Below are positions 1 to 8,963 of a DNA stretch of 64,000 bases, one piece after another (the first letter of the stretch is position 1; each line of letters begins with the position of its first letter). Where the stretch lies: positions 806,001 to 870,000 of the forward strand of contig NZ_JPOE01000002.1 of NCBI RefSeq assembly GCF_000733775.1. The letters run 5' to 3'. The translations under genes and the position numbers were made by a program. The stretch comes from Thiomonas sp. FB-Cd. Lineage in GTDB: Bacteria > Pseudomonadota > Gammaproteobacteria > Burkholderiales > Burkholderiaceae_C. The notes under the pieces were generated by a model that ran no database searches, had not been told where the DNA came from, and saw only the letters and a program-made list of their open reading frames with translations.

Positions 1-146
1 CGCGGATTTGTAACTTGAGTTGCTAAAATGCTCGGTGGTGTTTGACGGGTGTCTCGGCAAGCCAGGGCGCCTTGCCCTGTGCGCGACAACTCTTGGCCTC
101 CAAGCCAACTGTTGTCCACATGTACGGCCCGCTATCAGGAGACTTC

Positions 147-611
147 ATGGCTTTGGTGCTTAATAAGGTTGTTCCGGATTTCGAGGCTACGGCCACGAGC
201 GAAATCAAATTCAGCCCGAAAAATTATCTGGGTAAGAAACTCATTCTGTACTTCTACCCCAAGGATCTGACCCCGGGATGCACGACAGAAGCCATGCAGT
301 TTCGAGACCTCTACGCAGAGTTTGAGAAGGCGGGTGCGGTCATTTTCGGTGTGTCGCGGGACAATCTCGTGTCGCACGACCGTTTCCGGGCCCATCTCGA
401 GCTGCCCTTCGACCTCATTGCGGATACGGAAGAAAAGCTTTGCCACATGTTTGGTGTGGTAAAAAACAAGATCATGTACGGTAAGAAGGTCAAGGGGATC
501 GAGCGCAGCACGTTCCTGGTCGATGCCGACGGCGTGTTGCGTCAGGAGTGGCGCGGCGTGAAGGTCGCCGGCCATGTGGAAGACGTGCTCGAAGCCGTTC
601 GCACGCTTTGA
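147..611 (+). CDS. bcp: Thioredoxin-dependent peroxiredoxin, Bcp/PrxQ family
   Basis: This cytoplasmic thiol peroxidase would reduce hydrogen peroxide and organic hydroperoxides. The ATG at 147 is chosen because AGGAG lies 5 bases upstream; it gives 154 residues, the usual family length. The peroxidatic cysteine is C45 in the motif TPGCTTE. The residue five places on, which is the resolving cysteine C50 in E. coli Bcp, is methionine here. A further cysteine, C99 in KLCHMFGV, is kept. The protein is therefore either a 1-Cys enzyme or one that resolves through C99 or an external thiol. It stands alone, on the same strand as the following phoH gene but 188 bases away. The family call is firm; the catalytic subtype is inferred. 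Confidence 0.93.
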   Translation: MALVLNKVVPDFEATATSEIKFSPKNYLGKKLILYFYPKDLTPGCTTEAMQFRDLYAEFEKAGAVIFGVSRDNLVSHDRFRAHLELPFDLIADTEEKLCHMFGVVKNKIMYGKKVKGIERSTFLVDADGVLRQEWRGVKVAGHVEDVLEAVRTL

Positions 612-799
612 ACGCGGCATGCCCCCGCTCTGACCGTGCTGCGCTTGGCGCGGAGCACGGGGGCCTGCCTCGATTCGCCTCTCACCCCTGCGCCAACCGC
701 TCGCCAGCCTCGCCCGAGCGGCGGAAGTTGTCCATTTGGCATTCCCGATCGCGCTGAAACTCCTGGCCTGCGCCCGGCACCCTCCCCACGCCTAACCTC
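612..799. other. Intergenic region between bcp and phoH with an imperfect hairpin
   Basis: No gene is seen. An imperfect inverted repeat around 632-661 (CCGTGCT paired with AGCACGG, with more GC pairs inside) could end bcp transcripts. It has no T-run, so it is not a convincing intrinsic terminator. Confidence 0.3.
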
Positions 800-2488
800 A
801 TGCCCCTGCCCAAACCTCCTTCCAAGCTTGGCTCCCTGCTGAAGGCCGGCGTGACGCCTGCCGAACCGCAGGGTTCGCGCGAGCGGCCACAAGCAAGGCG
901 CGCCGCCGTGGGTCCTGCCACGCCCACCGTCAAGCCTCAGCACGCTCGCCCGGCGCGAGCAATGGCTGTGTCCCCTGCGCAACCCGAGCAAAGGCCCGCT
1001 GCTGCATCGGCATCCGAGGCCGTTGTGTCCGCCCCGGCTCAAAAGCCAACGGTGCCGCGCAAATCGGCAAAACGCGCAACCGCCCCGGCACACGCTGTGG
1101 CGAAGCTCTTTGTGCTCGACACGAATGTGCTGATGCACGACCCGACGTCGCTGTTCCGTTTCGACGAACACGACGTGTATTTGCCGATGATCACGCTCGA
1201 GGAGTTGGACGGCCACAAAAAGGGCATGTCCGAGGTCGCCCGCAATGCACGCCAGGCCAGCCGGGAACTTGACGCGCTGGTCGCTGGGGTCGAGGGCGGG
1301 ATCGAACTCGGGATCCGGCTCGATCACAGCGGGCATCGAGAGGCACGCGGGCGTTTGTTTTTCCAAACCAAGGCGCACGACGTGCGGCTGCCCGAGGCCC
1401 TGCCCCAAGGCAAGGCCGACAACCAGATTCTTGCCGTTCTGCAGGCGCTGACCTCGCTGCATCCGGAGCGACCCGTGGTGCTGGTGTCCAAAGACATCAA
1501 CATGCGGGTGAAAGCCCGCGCGCTGGGTTTGCATGCCGAAGACTATGCAAACGACAAGACCCTCGACGATGCTGACCTGCTGTACACGGGGCTCTTGCCC
1601 CTGCCCGCGGACTTCTGGGAGCAGCAGGCGCAATCCGTGGAAAGCTGGCAGCAAGGCGGGCAGCCGTTTTACCGCCTGCAGGGTCCCCTGGTGTCGGCCA
1701 TGCTGGTCAACCAGGCCGTGTATTGGGAGTCGCCCAGCGCGACGCCGCTGTACGCACGCGTCAAGGAAATCCGGGCGTCAACCGCCGTGTTGCAGGTGGT
1801 GCGCGATTTCACCCACCCCAAGAACGGGGTTTGGGGCGTGACGGCGCGCAATCGCGAGCAGAATTTCGCGCTCAACCTGCTTCTGGATCCGGAAGTCGAT
1901 TTCGTCACCCTGACCGGCCAGGCCGGGACAGGCAAGACCCTGCTGGCGTTGGCAGCGGGCCTGCACCAGGTGCTGGAAGATCGGCGGTACAACGAGATCA
2001 TCATCACACGGGTGACGGTGCCCGTGGGCGAGGACATCGGCTATCTGCCGGGCACGGAAGAAGAAAAAATGTCGCCGTGGATGGGGGCGCTGGACGACAA
2101 CCTTGAGGTTCTCAACCAGTCCGGCGGCGCTTCGCAGGGTGGCGAATGGGGGCGTGCTGCAACGCAGGAACTGATTCGCTCGAAGATCAAGATCAAGAGC
2201 CTGAATTTCATGCGGGGGCGCACGTTTCTGAACAAGTTCCTCATCATCGACGAAGCGCAGAACCTTACGCCCAAACAGATGAAAACCCTGGTCACGCGCG
2301 CAGGCCCGGGTACCAAGATTATCTGCATGGGCAATCTTGCGCAGATCGACACGCCCTATCTCACCGAAGGCAGCTCAGGTCTGACCTATGTGGTCGACCG
2401 CTTCAAGGGTTGGAAGCACGCGGGCCACATCAGCTTGGCGCGCGGGGAGCGCAGCCGCTTGGCGGACTACGCCACGGAAATTCTCTGA
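800..2488 (+). CDS. PhoH family ATPase with N-terminal PIN domain
   Basis: This 562-residue protein joins a PIN-type ribonuclease domain to a PhoH-type ATPase, the architecture of the YlaK/PhoH2 group thought to act on RNA. The first 100 or so residues are rich in Pro, Ala and Arg and look disordered. The PIN domain begins near residue 103 with VLDTNVLMHD and continues with acidic residues in ITLEELDGHKKG. The PhoH domain has Walker A GQAGTGKT near residue 374 and Walker B FLIIDEAQN near residue 479. No strong ribosome-binding site precedes the ATG, so the start could lie slightly further in. It is convergent with dnaB, with only 41 bases between the stops. The domain calls are firm; the cellular substrate is unknown. 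Confidence 0.9.
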   Translation: MPLPKPPSKLGSLLKAGVTPAEPQGSRERPQARRAAVGPATPTVKPQHARPARAMAVSPAQPEQRPAAASASEAVVSAPAQKPTVPRKSAKRATAPAHAVAKLFVLDTNVLMHDPTSLFRFDEHDVYLPMITLEELDGHKKGMSEVARNARQASRELDALVAGVEGGIELGIRLDHSGHREARGRLFFQTKAHDVRLPEALPQGKADNQILAVLQALTSLHPERPVVLVSKDINMRVKARALGLHAEDYANDKTLDDADLLYTGLLPLPADFWEQQAQSVESWQQGGQPFYRLQGPLVSAMLVNQAVYWESPSATPLYARVKEIRASTAVLQVVRDFTHPKNGVWGVTARNREQNFALNLLLDPEVDFVTLTGQAGTGKTLLALAAGLHQVLEDRRYNEIIITRVTVPVGEDIGYLPGTEEEKMSPWMGALDDNLEVLNQSGGASQGGEWGRAATQELIRSKIKIKSLNFMRGRTFLNKFLIIDEAQNLTPKQMKTLVTRAGPGTKIICMGNLAQIDTPYLTEGSSGLTYVVDRFKGWKHAGHISLARGERSRLADYATEIL

Positions 2489-2529
2489 TCGGAAGCTGGC
2501 TCGCGCGCGACCACGGCGCCGAGCCGGGT

Positions 2530-3894
2530 TCAGAACTCGCGCGCCAGATTCTCGAAGCGGGTGAGCTGACGCAGGAAAGCCAGATTGACGGTGCCAATGG
2601 GCCCGTTCCGCTGCTTGCCGATGATGATTTCCGCCACGCCCTGGTCTTTGGAGTCCTTGTTGTAGACCTCGTCGCGGTAGATGAACAGGATGACGTCGGC
2701 GTCCTGTTCGATGGCTCCCGACTCCCGTAGATCACTCATCACCGGACGACGGTCGGTGCGTTTTTCCAGGTCCCGGTTGAGCTGTGACAGGGCGATGACG
2801 GGACACTGCAGTTCCTTGGCCAGCGCTTTGAGCGAGCGCGAGATTTCGGAGATTTCCGTGGCCCGGTTCTCGCCGTCGCGCGATGAGCTCATGAGCTGAA
2901 GGTAATCCACCACGATCAGGCCAAGCTTGCCACACTGACGTGCCAAACGCCGCGAGCGTGCTCGTACCTCAAGCGGGTTGAGCGCGGGCGATTCGTCAAT
3001 ATGAATTTGCACGTCATCGAGCCGCTCGATGGTCTCGGGAAGGCGCGACCACTCATCCTCGGTGAGTTGGCCCGTGCGCAGATGCGACTGATCGATGCGC
3101 CCCAGCGACCCCACGATTCGGAGCACGAGCTGCGAGGCCCCCATTTCCATACTGAATACAGCCACCGGCAGCTGCTCGTTTACGGCCACATGCTCGGCGA
3201 TGTTGATCGCAAAGGACGTCTTGCCCATTGATGGGCGCCCTGCGATGATGACCAGATCCCCCGCCTGCATGCCGGCGGTCATGCGGTCAAGGTCGGCAAA
3301 GCCGGTAGCCACTCCGGTGATCTCGGAGCCGCCGTGCTCGGAAAGTTCTTCGACGCGTACAAGCAACTCACCCAGCAGCTGCTTCATGGGTTGAAAGCCC
3401 GCCTTCCCGCGCGCGCCATCCTCGGAAATGGCGAAGATGCGGGACTCGGCCTCGTCCAGGATTTGCTGCACAGCCCTGCCCTGGGGACTGAGGGCACTTT
3501 GCGCAATTTCGTCGCTGACCGTCACAAGGTTGCGCAAAATGGCACGCTCGCGGACGATTTCGGCGTACCGCCGGATGTTGGCAGCGCTGGGCACACTCTG
3601 GGCCAACGCATTCAGATAGACCAGTCCGCCACAGGCTTCAGCCTGCCCGTGCAGCTGCAAAGCCTCGAGCACCGTGATGACGTCGGCCGGCTTGGTGCCC
3701 TGGATGAGGTCGCTGATGGCCTGATAGATCAGGCGGTGTTCGTGCCGGTAGAAGAAATTGACATGCAGGATGTCAGCGATGCGATCAAACGCCTGGTTGT
3801 CGAGCAGCAGACCGCCGAGTACCGATTGCTCTGCCTCCGCAGAGTGCGGCGGGGTGCGCAAACCCTCGATTACAGGATCCATCAAAGCAGACAT
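2530..3894 (-). CDS. dnaB: Replicative DNA helicase DnaB
   Basis: DnaB is the hexameric 5'-3' helicase that unwinds DNA at the replication fork. The 454-residue length is typical. The N-terminal domain begins near residue 15 with HSAEAEQSVLGGLL. The RecA-like ATPase domain has Walker A GRPSMGKT near residue 220 and the segment LIVVDYLQLM as Walker B. The C-terminal DADVILFIYRDE and GKQRNGP elements are typical of DnaB. No intein or insertion is seen. It follows the ribosomal operon rpsF-priB-rpsR-rplI on the same strand, a common proteobacterial arrangement, but a terminator after rplI suggests dnaB is transcribed mainly on its own. Confidence 0.97.
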   Translation of the reverse strand: MSALMDPVIEGLRTPPHSAEAEQSVLGGLLLDNQAFDRIADILHVNFFYRHEHRLIYQAISDLIQGTKPADVITVLEALQLHGQAEACGGLVYLNALAQSVPSAANIRRYAEIVRERAILRNLVTVSDEIAQSALSPQGRAVQQILDEAESRIFAISEDGARGKAGFQPMKQLLGELLVRVEELSEHGGSEITGVATGFADLDRMTAGMQAGDLVIIAGRPSMGKTSFAINIAEHVAVNEQLPVAVFSMEMGASQLVLRIVGSLGRIDQSHLRTGQLTEDEWSRLPETIERLDDVQIHIDESPALNPLEVRARSRRLARQCGKLGLIVVDYLQLMSSSRDGENRATEISEISRSLKALAKELQCPVIALSQLNRDLEKRTDRRPVMSDLRESGAIEQDADVILFIYRDEVYNKDSKDQGVAEIIIGKQRNGPIGTVNLAFLRQLTRFENLAREF

Positions 3895-3953
3895 GAGAAT
3901 GAGCTTAGCAGCGAGACCATGTTGTCGAAAACCGGCAACGAGTTGCCGAGATG

Positions 3954-3979
3954 AAAAAGCCGCGCATGAGCGCGGCTTT
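3954..3979 (-). terminator. Rho-independent terminator after rplI
   Basis: A perfect 10-bp stem (3956-3965 with 3970-3979) and 4-base loop is GC-rich at its core and, read on the minus strand, runs into T residues. It lies 22 bases past the rplI stop and ends the ribosomal operon before dnaB. Confidence 0.75.
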
Positions 3980-4000
3980 CGTCAAAGAGGCTGACCGCGC

Positions 4001-4453
4001 TCAGACGTGCTCACCGAGCACCGACACCGTGATGGGCACTGTCACGTCGGTGGTCAGCGCCACGTCCAGGTTGTGGTCGCCCACAGTCTTGAGCGGGCCT
4101 GTGGGCATGCGCACAGCGGACTTGGGCACGTCGAAGCCGAGTTTAACCAATGCCTGAGCGATGTCATGGTTGGTGACCGAACCGAACAGGCGGCCATCAA
4201 CACCGGCCTTTTGCACGAGTTGCACGGTCAGGCCTTCCATTTTCAGGGCCATGGCTTGGGCGGCTGCGAGTTTTTCCGCAGCCAGCTTTTCGAGTTCGGC
4301 ACGCTTGAGTTCGAATTCGCGCATGGCCTGGGCCGTGGCGGTACGCGCCTTGCGCTGAGGGATCAGGTAGTTGCGGCCGTAACCGTCCTTGACCTTGACC
4401 ACATCCCCGAGATTGCCGAGGTTGGCCACTTTTTCGAGCAGGATGACTTGCAT
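4001..4453 (-). CDS. rplI: 50S ribosomal protein bL9
   Basis: bL9 is a two-domain large-subunit protein that binds 23S rRNA near the L1 stalk and helps keep the reading frame. The 150 residues begin [19 protein letters not shown] and have the conserved GYGRNYLIP segment near residue 24, the N-terminal rRNA-binding domain. A helical connector rich in Ala, Glu and Lys (residues about 45-75) leads to the C-terminal domain. It is the last gene of the rpsF-priB-rpsR-rplI operon, 17 bases after rpsR, and is followed by a terminator. Confidence 0.97.
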   Translation of the reverse strand: MQVILLEKVANLGNLGDVVKVKDGYGRNYLIPQRKARTATAQAMREFELKRAELEKLAAEKLAAAQAMALKMEGLTVQLVQKAGVDGRLFGSVTNHDIAQALVKLGFDVPKSAVRMPTGPLKTVGDHNLDVALTTDVTVPITVSVLGEHV

Positions 4454-4470
4454 GAGATGTCCTTTGCTAT

Positions 4471-4752
4471 TCAGCTCTTGTGCTGGTCGGAGAACGGCAT
4501 GAGGGCCAGAAAGCGGGCACGTTTGATGGCCGTGTTGAGCTGACGCTGGAAGATTGCGCGCGTTCCGGTCAGGCGGGCGGGAATGATCTTGGCATTTTCG
4601 GCCAGGAATTCACGCAGGGTGTCCAGATCCTTGTAGTCAATCTGCTTGACCCCAGCCACGGTGAAGCGGCAGAAGCGCTTGCGCTTGAACAGGGAAGATT
4701 GCTGGTTGCGCTTGGGTTTGTTCTTACGGTCGGTTTTCTTGAAATAGGCCAT
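4471..4752 (-). CDS. rpsR: 30S ribosomal protein bS18
   Basis: bS18 is a small-subunit protein that pairs with bS6 on the platform. The start at 4752 ([12 protein letters not shown]) is chosen because GAGGAG lies about 7 bases upstream. An in-frame start 15 bases earlier adds nothing conserved. The 93-residue product has the family core [16 protein letters not shown] and the conserved basic [12 protein letters not shown] segment. Its first 29 bases overlap the end of priB in another frame, so the two are likely translationally coupled. Confidence 0.96.
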   Translation of the reverse strand: MAYFKKTDRKNKPKRNQQSSLFKRKRFCRFTVAGVKQIDYKDLDTLREFLAENAKIIPARLTGTRAIFQRQLNTAIKRARFLALMPFSDQHKS

Positions 4753-5047
4753 GTTCAGGCTCCTCAATCCATTCGGTAATGTTCAGCTTGAGTGTTCGAG
4801 ATCCGCGGCGGCTGGGCATCAAAAACCCGGAGATCCGTAGCATTTGGCCGGCTTGCACATGCTGGAGTTGGCGCGCCAATTCACCATAGGCCACACACTG
4901 CAGGTCCAGTTCGATGTGCTGCGCGTGGCTGCCGATGTGCTGGGTGGATGCGTGGCTGACACGTAGATCCAGCGCCTCAACTCCGGCCGGCGTATAACGC
5001 AGACCCCCACGCTCAGCAACCGCAGCGACAATCTCGATGCGGTTAAT
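4724..5047 (-). CDS. priB: Primosomal replication protein N (PriB), ATT start
   Basis: PriB is a single-stranded-DNA-binding OB-fold protein that helps restart stalled forks with PriA. Between rpsF and rpsR an open frame of 108 codons reads [22 protein letters not shown], which matches the PriB N-terminus, and continues through [15 protein letters not shown] and [14 protein letters not shown]. No ATG, GTG or TTG lies near the N-terminus in this frame. The codon just before the conserved NRIE is ATT, and AGGTGG sits 7 bases upstream of it, ideal spacing. A CTG two codons earlier is too close to that site. I therefore call ATT as the start. The end overlaps rpsR by 29 bases. Gene identity is strong from sequence and position; the start codon is inferred. 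Confidence 0.85.
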   Translation of the reverse strand: MNRIEIVAAVAERGGLRYTPAGVEALDLRVSHASTQHIGSHAQHIELDLQCVAYGELARQLQHVQAGQMLRISGFLMPSRRGSRTLKLNITEWIEEPEHGLFQENRP

Positions 5048-5049
5048 GC

Positions 5050-5412
5050 TCAGGCCACCTGCTCCGGCTGTGCCTTGCGGGCCTCTTCGCGCTCCACCGA
5101 TCGCATCATCACGGAGGGCTCAGTCTCGGCCTTGTCCATCTTGACGATCAGGTGACGCAAGACGGCATCGCTGAACTTGAAGCCATGCTCCAACTCCTGC
5201 AGCACATCTTGGTTGGCCTCGATGTTGAGACACAGGTAGTGCGCCTTGGCCAGTTTCTGAATCTGGTAAGCCATCTGGCGGCGACCCCAGTCTTCGAAGC
5301 GGTGCACCACGCCACCCTTGCTGGTGACGACGCTCTTGTACCGTTCGACCATCGCGGGAACCTGCTCGCTCTGGTCGGGGTGAATGATGAGAATGATTTC
5401 ATAATGACGCAT
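5050..5412 (-). CDS. rpsF: 30S ribosomal protein bS6
   Basis: bS6 is a small-subunit protein that binds bS18 and 16S rRNA. It begins [19 protein letters not shown] and has the conserved [17 protein letters not shown] stretch. The 120-residue length is normal, with a short charged C-terminal tail. It is the first gene of the operon; its promoter should lie in the 96 bases between it and the end of ppsA. The priB start is only 2 bases past its stop, consistent with coupled translation. Confidence 0.97.
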   Translation of the reverse strand: MRHYEIILIIHPDQSEQVPAMVERYKSVVTSKGGVVHRFEDWGRRQMAYQIQKLAKAHYLCLNIEANQDVLQELEHGFKFSDAVLRHLIVKMDKAETEPSVMMRSVEREEARKAQPEQVA

Positions 5413-5508
5413 GGAGACTCCTTATGACCCACAGGGGGCTTCTTTGCGGATAAAGCCACCCGGGGCGTCAAACCCGGTGTGGCAAAGAAAACGTTCGATT
5501 ATAGACGA

Positions 5509-7905
5509 CTACGTTGCATGGATGGCCAGAGCCTGCCACGTCGCCACCACCGTGTCCGGATTGAGCGAAATGGATCCGATGCCCTGCTCCATCAGCCAAC
5601 GCGCCAGATCGGGGTGATCCGAAGGCCCCTGGCCGCAGATTCCCACATACTTGCCCTTGGCACGACAGGTGCTGATTGCCTGCTTGATCAGGGCCAGCAC
5701 CGCGGGATCGCGCTCGTCGAAGGCTTCGGCGACCAATCCCGAATCGCGGTCCAGGCCAAGGGTGAGCTGGGTCAGGTCGTTGGAGCCGATGGAGAATCCG
5801 TCGAAAAACTCCAGAAAATCGGATGCCAGCACCGCGTTGGACGGGACTTCGCACATCATGATGAGGCGAAGGCCGTTTTCGCCGCGCTTGAGCCCGTTGC
5901 GCCCGAGTAGCTCGACCACCCCGCGAGCCTCGGCGAGGGTTCGCACGAAAGGCACCATGATTTCCACGTTGGTCAGGCCCATGTCCTCGCGCACGCGCTT
6001 GAGCGCCACGCATTCCATCTCGAAACTCTGGGCAAAGTCCCGCGAGACGTAGCGCGAGGCACCGCGGAAGCCCAGCATGGGGTTTTCCTCGTCGGGCTCA
6101 TACCGTGAGCCGCCGATGAGCTTCTTGTACTCGTTGGACTTGAAGTCTGACAGGCGCACGATCACCGGTTTGGGATAGAACGCCGCGCCAATCGTGGCGA
6201 TCCCTTCAGTGAGCTTGTCGATATAGAAGGCGCGCGGACTTGCATGGCCCCGCGCAACGCTTTCCACCGCCTTCTTCAAATCCGGGTCCACGTTCGGATA
6301 CTCGAGCACCGCGCGGGGATGGATGGCGATGTTGTTGTTGATGATGAATTCCAGACGGGCCAAGCCCACTCCGGCGTTCGGAATCTGTGAAAAATCAAAC
6401 GCCAGCTGCGGATTCCCGACGTTCATCATGATCTTGACCGGGATGTCCGGCATCTCGCCCCGCTTGACCTCGGTGACCGAGGTCTCCAGCAGGCCCTCGT
6501 AGACGATCCCGGTGTCGCCCTCGGCACACGAGACGGTGACCAGCATGCCGTCCTTGAGCAATTCCGTGGCGTTTCCACAACCCACGACAGCGGGGATGCC
6601 GAGTTCGCGCGCGATGATGGCGGCGTGGCAGGTGCGCCCTCCCCGGTTGGTGACGATCGCGGCAGCCTTTTTCATCACCGGCTCCCAGTTCGGGTCGGTC
6701 ATGTCGGTGACCAGGATGTCGCCGGCTTGCACTTGGTCCATCTCCGACACGGATTGCACCAGGCGCACCGGGCCGGCTCCGATCTTCTGGCCGATGGCGC
6801 GCCCGCTCACGAGCGCGGCGCTCTTTTGCATCAGCGTGTAGCGTTGCTCGACACGCCCGTGGGCGCGCGACTTCACGGTCTCGGGTCTGGCTTGCAGGAT
6901 GTAGATTTTTCCGTCCTTGCCATCCTTGCCCCATTCGATGTCCATGGGGCGGCCATAGTGCTGTTCGATCGTCAGCGCGAATTGCGCCAGCTCCGTGGCC
7001 TCGGCATCGCTCAAGCTGTAGCGGTTGCGCAGTTCGACCGGTGTGTCGACGGTCTGCACGAGATGGGCTGACCCCGGTGGAGCGAACTCCATGCGCAGCA
7101 GCTTGGAGCCGAGGTTGCGACGGATCACGGCGGCCTTGCCCGCACGCAATGTGGGCTTGAAGACGTAGAACTCGTCCGGGTTGACGGCGCCTTGCACCAC
7201 GGTTTCACCCAGGCCATACGACGATGTGATGAACACCACGTCGTTAAAGCCTGACTCCGTATCCATCGTGAACATCACGCCCGCAGCGCCCAGATCACTG
7301 CGCACCATGCGCTGGATGCCGGCCGAGAGGGCCACCTGATGATGATCAAAACCCTGGTGCACCCGGTACGAGATGGCGCGATCGTTGAACATGGAGGCGA
7401 ACACATGGCGCACCTTGTCGAGCACCGACACGATGCCCGTCACGTTCAGGAACGTCTCCTGTTGCCCGGCAAAGGATGCTTCCGGAAGGTCCTCGGCGGT
7501 GGCCGAAGAGCGCACCGCAAAACTTGCATCGGGCTGCGCGGCCGAAAGTTGGGCGAAGTGCTCACGAATGGCTGCCTCCAGTTCGGGTGGCAGCGGTGTC
7601 TCAAGCATCCACTGCCGGATCGCCGCACCCGTTGTTGCCAAAGCGCGCACGTCATCGACGTTCAGCGCATTCAGCGCCTGCGCGATGCGCGCATCGAGCC
7701 CGCCCTGCTGCAAGAACTGGCGAAACGCGTGGGCGGTCGTCGCGAAGCCTCCGGGAACGCGCACCCCGCTGGCGGTGAGTTGACTGATCATCTCGCCGAG
7801 GGAGGCGTTCTTGCCGCCAACCACCTCGACATCATGCATTCTCAGCTGCTCGAACGGTACCACCCAGGCCGTGGCGTGTTTCGGCGTTTGGTTTTGATTT
7901 GACAT
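5509..7905 (-). CDS. ppsA: Phosphoenolpyruvate synthase
   Basis: The enzyme converts pyruvate, ATP and water to phosphoenolpyruvate, AMP and phosphate, the entry to gluconeogenesis. The ATG at 7905 is preferred over an in-frame TTG at 7911 because GAGGG lies 6 bases upstream; it gives 798 residues. The N-terminal nucleotide-binding domain starts near residue 25 ([11 protein letters not shown]). The swivelling phosphohistidine domain has the catalytic histidine in [21 protein letters not shown] near residue 421. The C-terminal PEP-binding barrel ends with [12 protein letters not shown], which holds the active-site cysteine. It is divergent from ppsR, which encodes its regulator, across about 200 bases. 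Confidence 0.97.
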   Translation of the reverse strand: MSNQNQTPKHATAWVVPFEQLRMHDVEVVGGKNASLGEMISQLTASGVRVPGGFATTAHAFRQFLQQGGLDARIAQALNALNVDDVRALATTGAAIRQWMLETPLPPELEAAIREHFAQLSAAQPDASFAVRSSATAEDLPEASFAGQQETFLNVTGIVSVLDKVRHVFASMFNDRAISYRVHQGFDHHQVALSAGIQRMVRSDLGAAGVMFTMDTESGFNDVVFITSSYGLGETVVQGAVNPDEFYVFKPTLRAGKAAVIRRNLGSKLLRMEFAPPGSAHLVQTVDTPVELRNRYSLSDAEATELAQFALTIEQHYGRPMDIEWGKDGKDGKIYILQARPETVKSRAHGRVEQRYTLMQKSAALVSGRAIGQKIGAGPVRLVQSVSEMDQVQAGDILVTDMTDPNWEPVMKKAAAIVTNRGGRTCHAAIIARELGIPAVVGCGNATELLKDGMLVTVSCAEGDTGIVYEGLLETSVTEVKRGEMPDIPVKIMMNVGNPQLAFDFSQIPNAGVGLARLEFIINNNIAIHPRAVLEYPNVDPDLKKAVESVARGHASPRAFYIDKLTEGIATIGAAFYPKPVIVRLSDFKSNEYKKLIGGSRYEPDEENPMLGFRGASRYVSRDFAQSFEMECVALKRVREDMGLTNVEIMVPFVRTLAEARGVVELLGRNGLKRGENGLRLIMMCEVPSNAVLASDFLEFFDGFSIGSNDLTQLTLGLDRDSGLVAEAFDERDPAVLALIKQAISTCRAKGKYVGICGQGPSDHPDLARWLMEQGIGSISLNPDTVVATWQALAIHAT

Positions 7906-8105
7906 GAACAACCCTCAATAGAATGAAAGAAATCTGGGGACATCCTGTCAAGGCGGGACAAACACCGAGGCTGCATGCGTTGTTGATGTGGTTCTAATGC
8001 AGACATCATGTTCTGTGTTGGTCCGTGCGCGTGGAAGCGAAACCTCTGCAGGCGAGTCGATACCGAAGATTCTAGGCCCTGACTCCCTTTTTGATGCGAT
8101 GCGAC
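7906..8105. promoter_or_regulatory. Divergent ppsA/ppsR intergenic region
   Basis: About 200 bases separate the two divergent starts and must hold both promoters. It is more AT-rich than its surroundings near 7910-8010. I could not pick out a clear -35/-10 pair or an operator by eye. Confidence 0.4.
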
Positions 8106-8924
8106 ATGCCTAACCGATCCGTGTTTTTTGTCTCCGATGGAACCGGCATCACTGCCGAAACGTTTGGCAATTCCATCCTCGCCCAGTTTGACGCCCAGCA
8201 CCATCGCATCCGCCTGCCTTTCGTTGACACGGTCCAGAAGGCGCTCCAGGCCGTGGAACGTATCGACCAGGCCGCGCGCAACGAGGGGCGCCCGCCGATT
8301 GTGTTCATCACGCTCGTGAATCCCGATGTGTTGCAAGTCATCCGTGGTTGCAACGGTCTGGTGATGGACATGTTCACGACATTCGTGGAGCCGCTGGAAA
8401 TTGCCTTCGGGATCAAATCGAACCATCGCATTGGTCAATTTTCCGATGCAACCAAGAGCGCGCGCTACAACAGCCGCATGGATGCAATCAACTTTGCACT
8501 GATGCATGACGATGGCCAATCGTCGCGAAACCTGGCGCTGGCTGACGTCATCTTGGTCGGTGTGTCGCGCAGCGGCAAGACGCCCACGTCGCTCTACCTT
8601 GCGATGCAGCATGGCGTGCGCGCGGCAAACTATCCGCTAATTCCCGAGGATTTCGCACGCATGTGCCTGCCCTCGGCGCTTGCTGCCCATCGCAGCAAGT
8701 TGTTCGGTTTGAGCATTGCACCCGAGCGCCTGAGTGAAATCCGCCGCGAGCGCAAGCGCGGCAGCGTGTATGCATCGCTGGCCAATTGCATCGAAGAGGT
8801 GACCGAGGCAGAACGGCTCATGCGACGCGAGGGCATCCGCTGGCTGTCGTCCACCCACAAATCCATTGAGGAAATCGCCACTACCATTCTCCAACTCATC
8901 CGCCCGGATCGGCTGGAGTACTGA
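8106..8924 (+). CDS. ppsR: PEP synthase regulatory protein (bifunctional kinase/pyrophosphorylase)
   Basis: This DUF299-family protein inactivates PEP synthase by ADP-dependent threonine phosphorylation and reactivates it by phosphate-dependent phosphorolysis. The start MPNRSVFFVSDGTGITAE at 8106 matches the family N-terminus and gives 272 residues. In-frame TTG and ATG codons at 8091 and 8094 are possible, but no start has a good ribosome-binding site. The P-loop GVSRSGKTPTSLYLA lies near residues 152-166. Being divergent from ppsA, its target gene, supports the call. Confidence 0.95.
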   Translation: MPNRSVFFVSDGTGITAETFGNSILAQFDAQHHRIRLPFVDTVQKALQAVERIDQAARNEGRPPIVFITLVNPDVLQVIRGCNGLVMDMFTTFVEPLEIAFGIKSNHRIGQFSDATKSARYNSRMDAINFALMHDDGQSSRNLALADVILVGVSRSGKTPTSLYLAMQHGVRAANYPLIPEDFARMCLPSALAAHRSKLFGLSIAPERLSEIRRERKRGSVYASLANCIEEVTEAERLMRREGIRWLSSTHKSIEEIATTILQLIRPDRLEY

Positions 8925-8963
8925 GCATCTCCTACGCGACGCACAAGCCCACACTCTGACACC

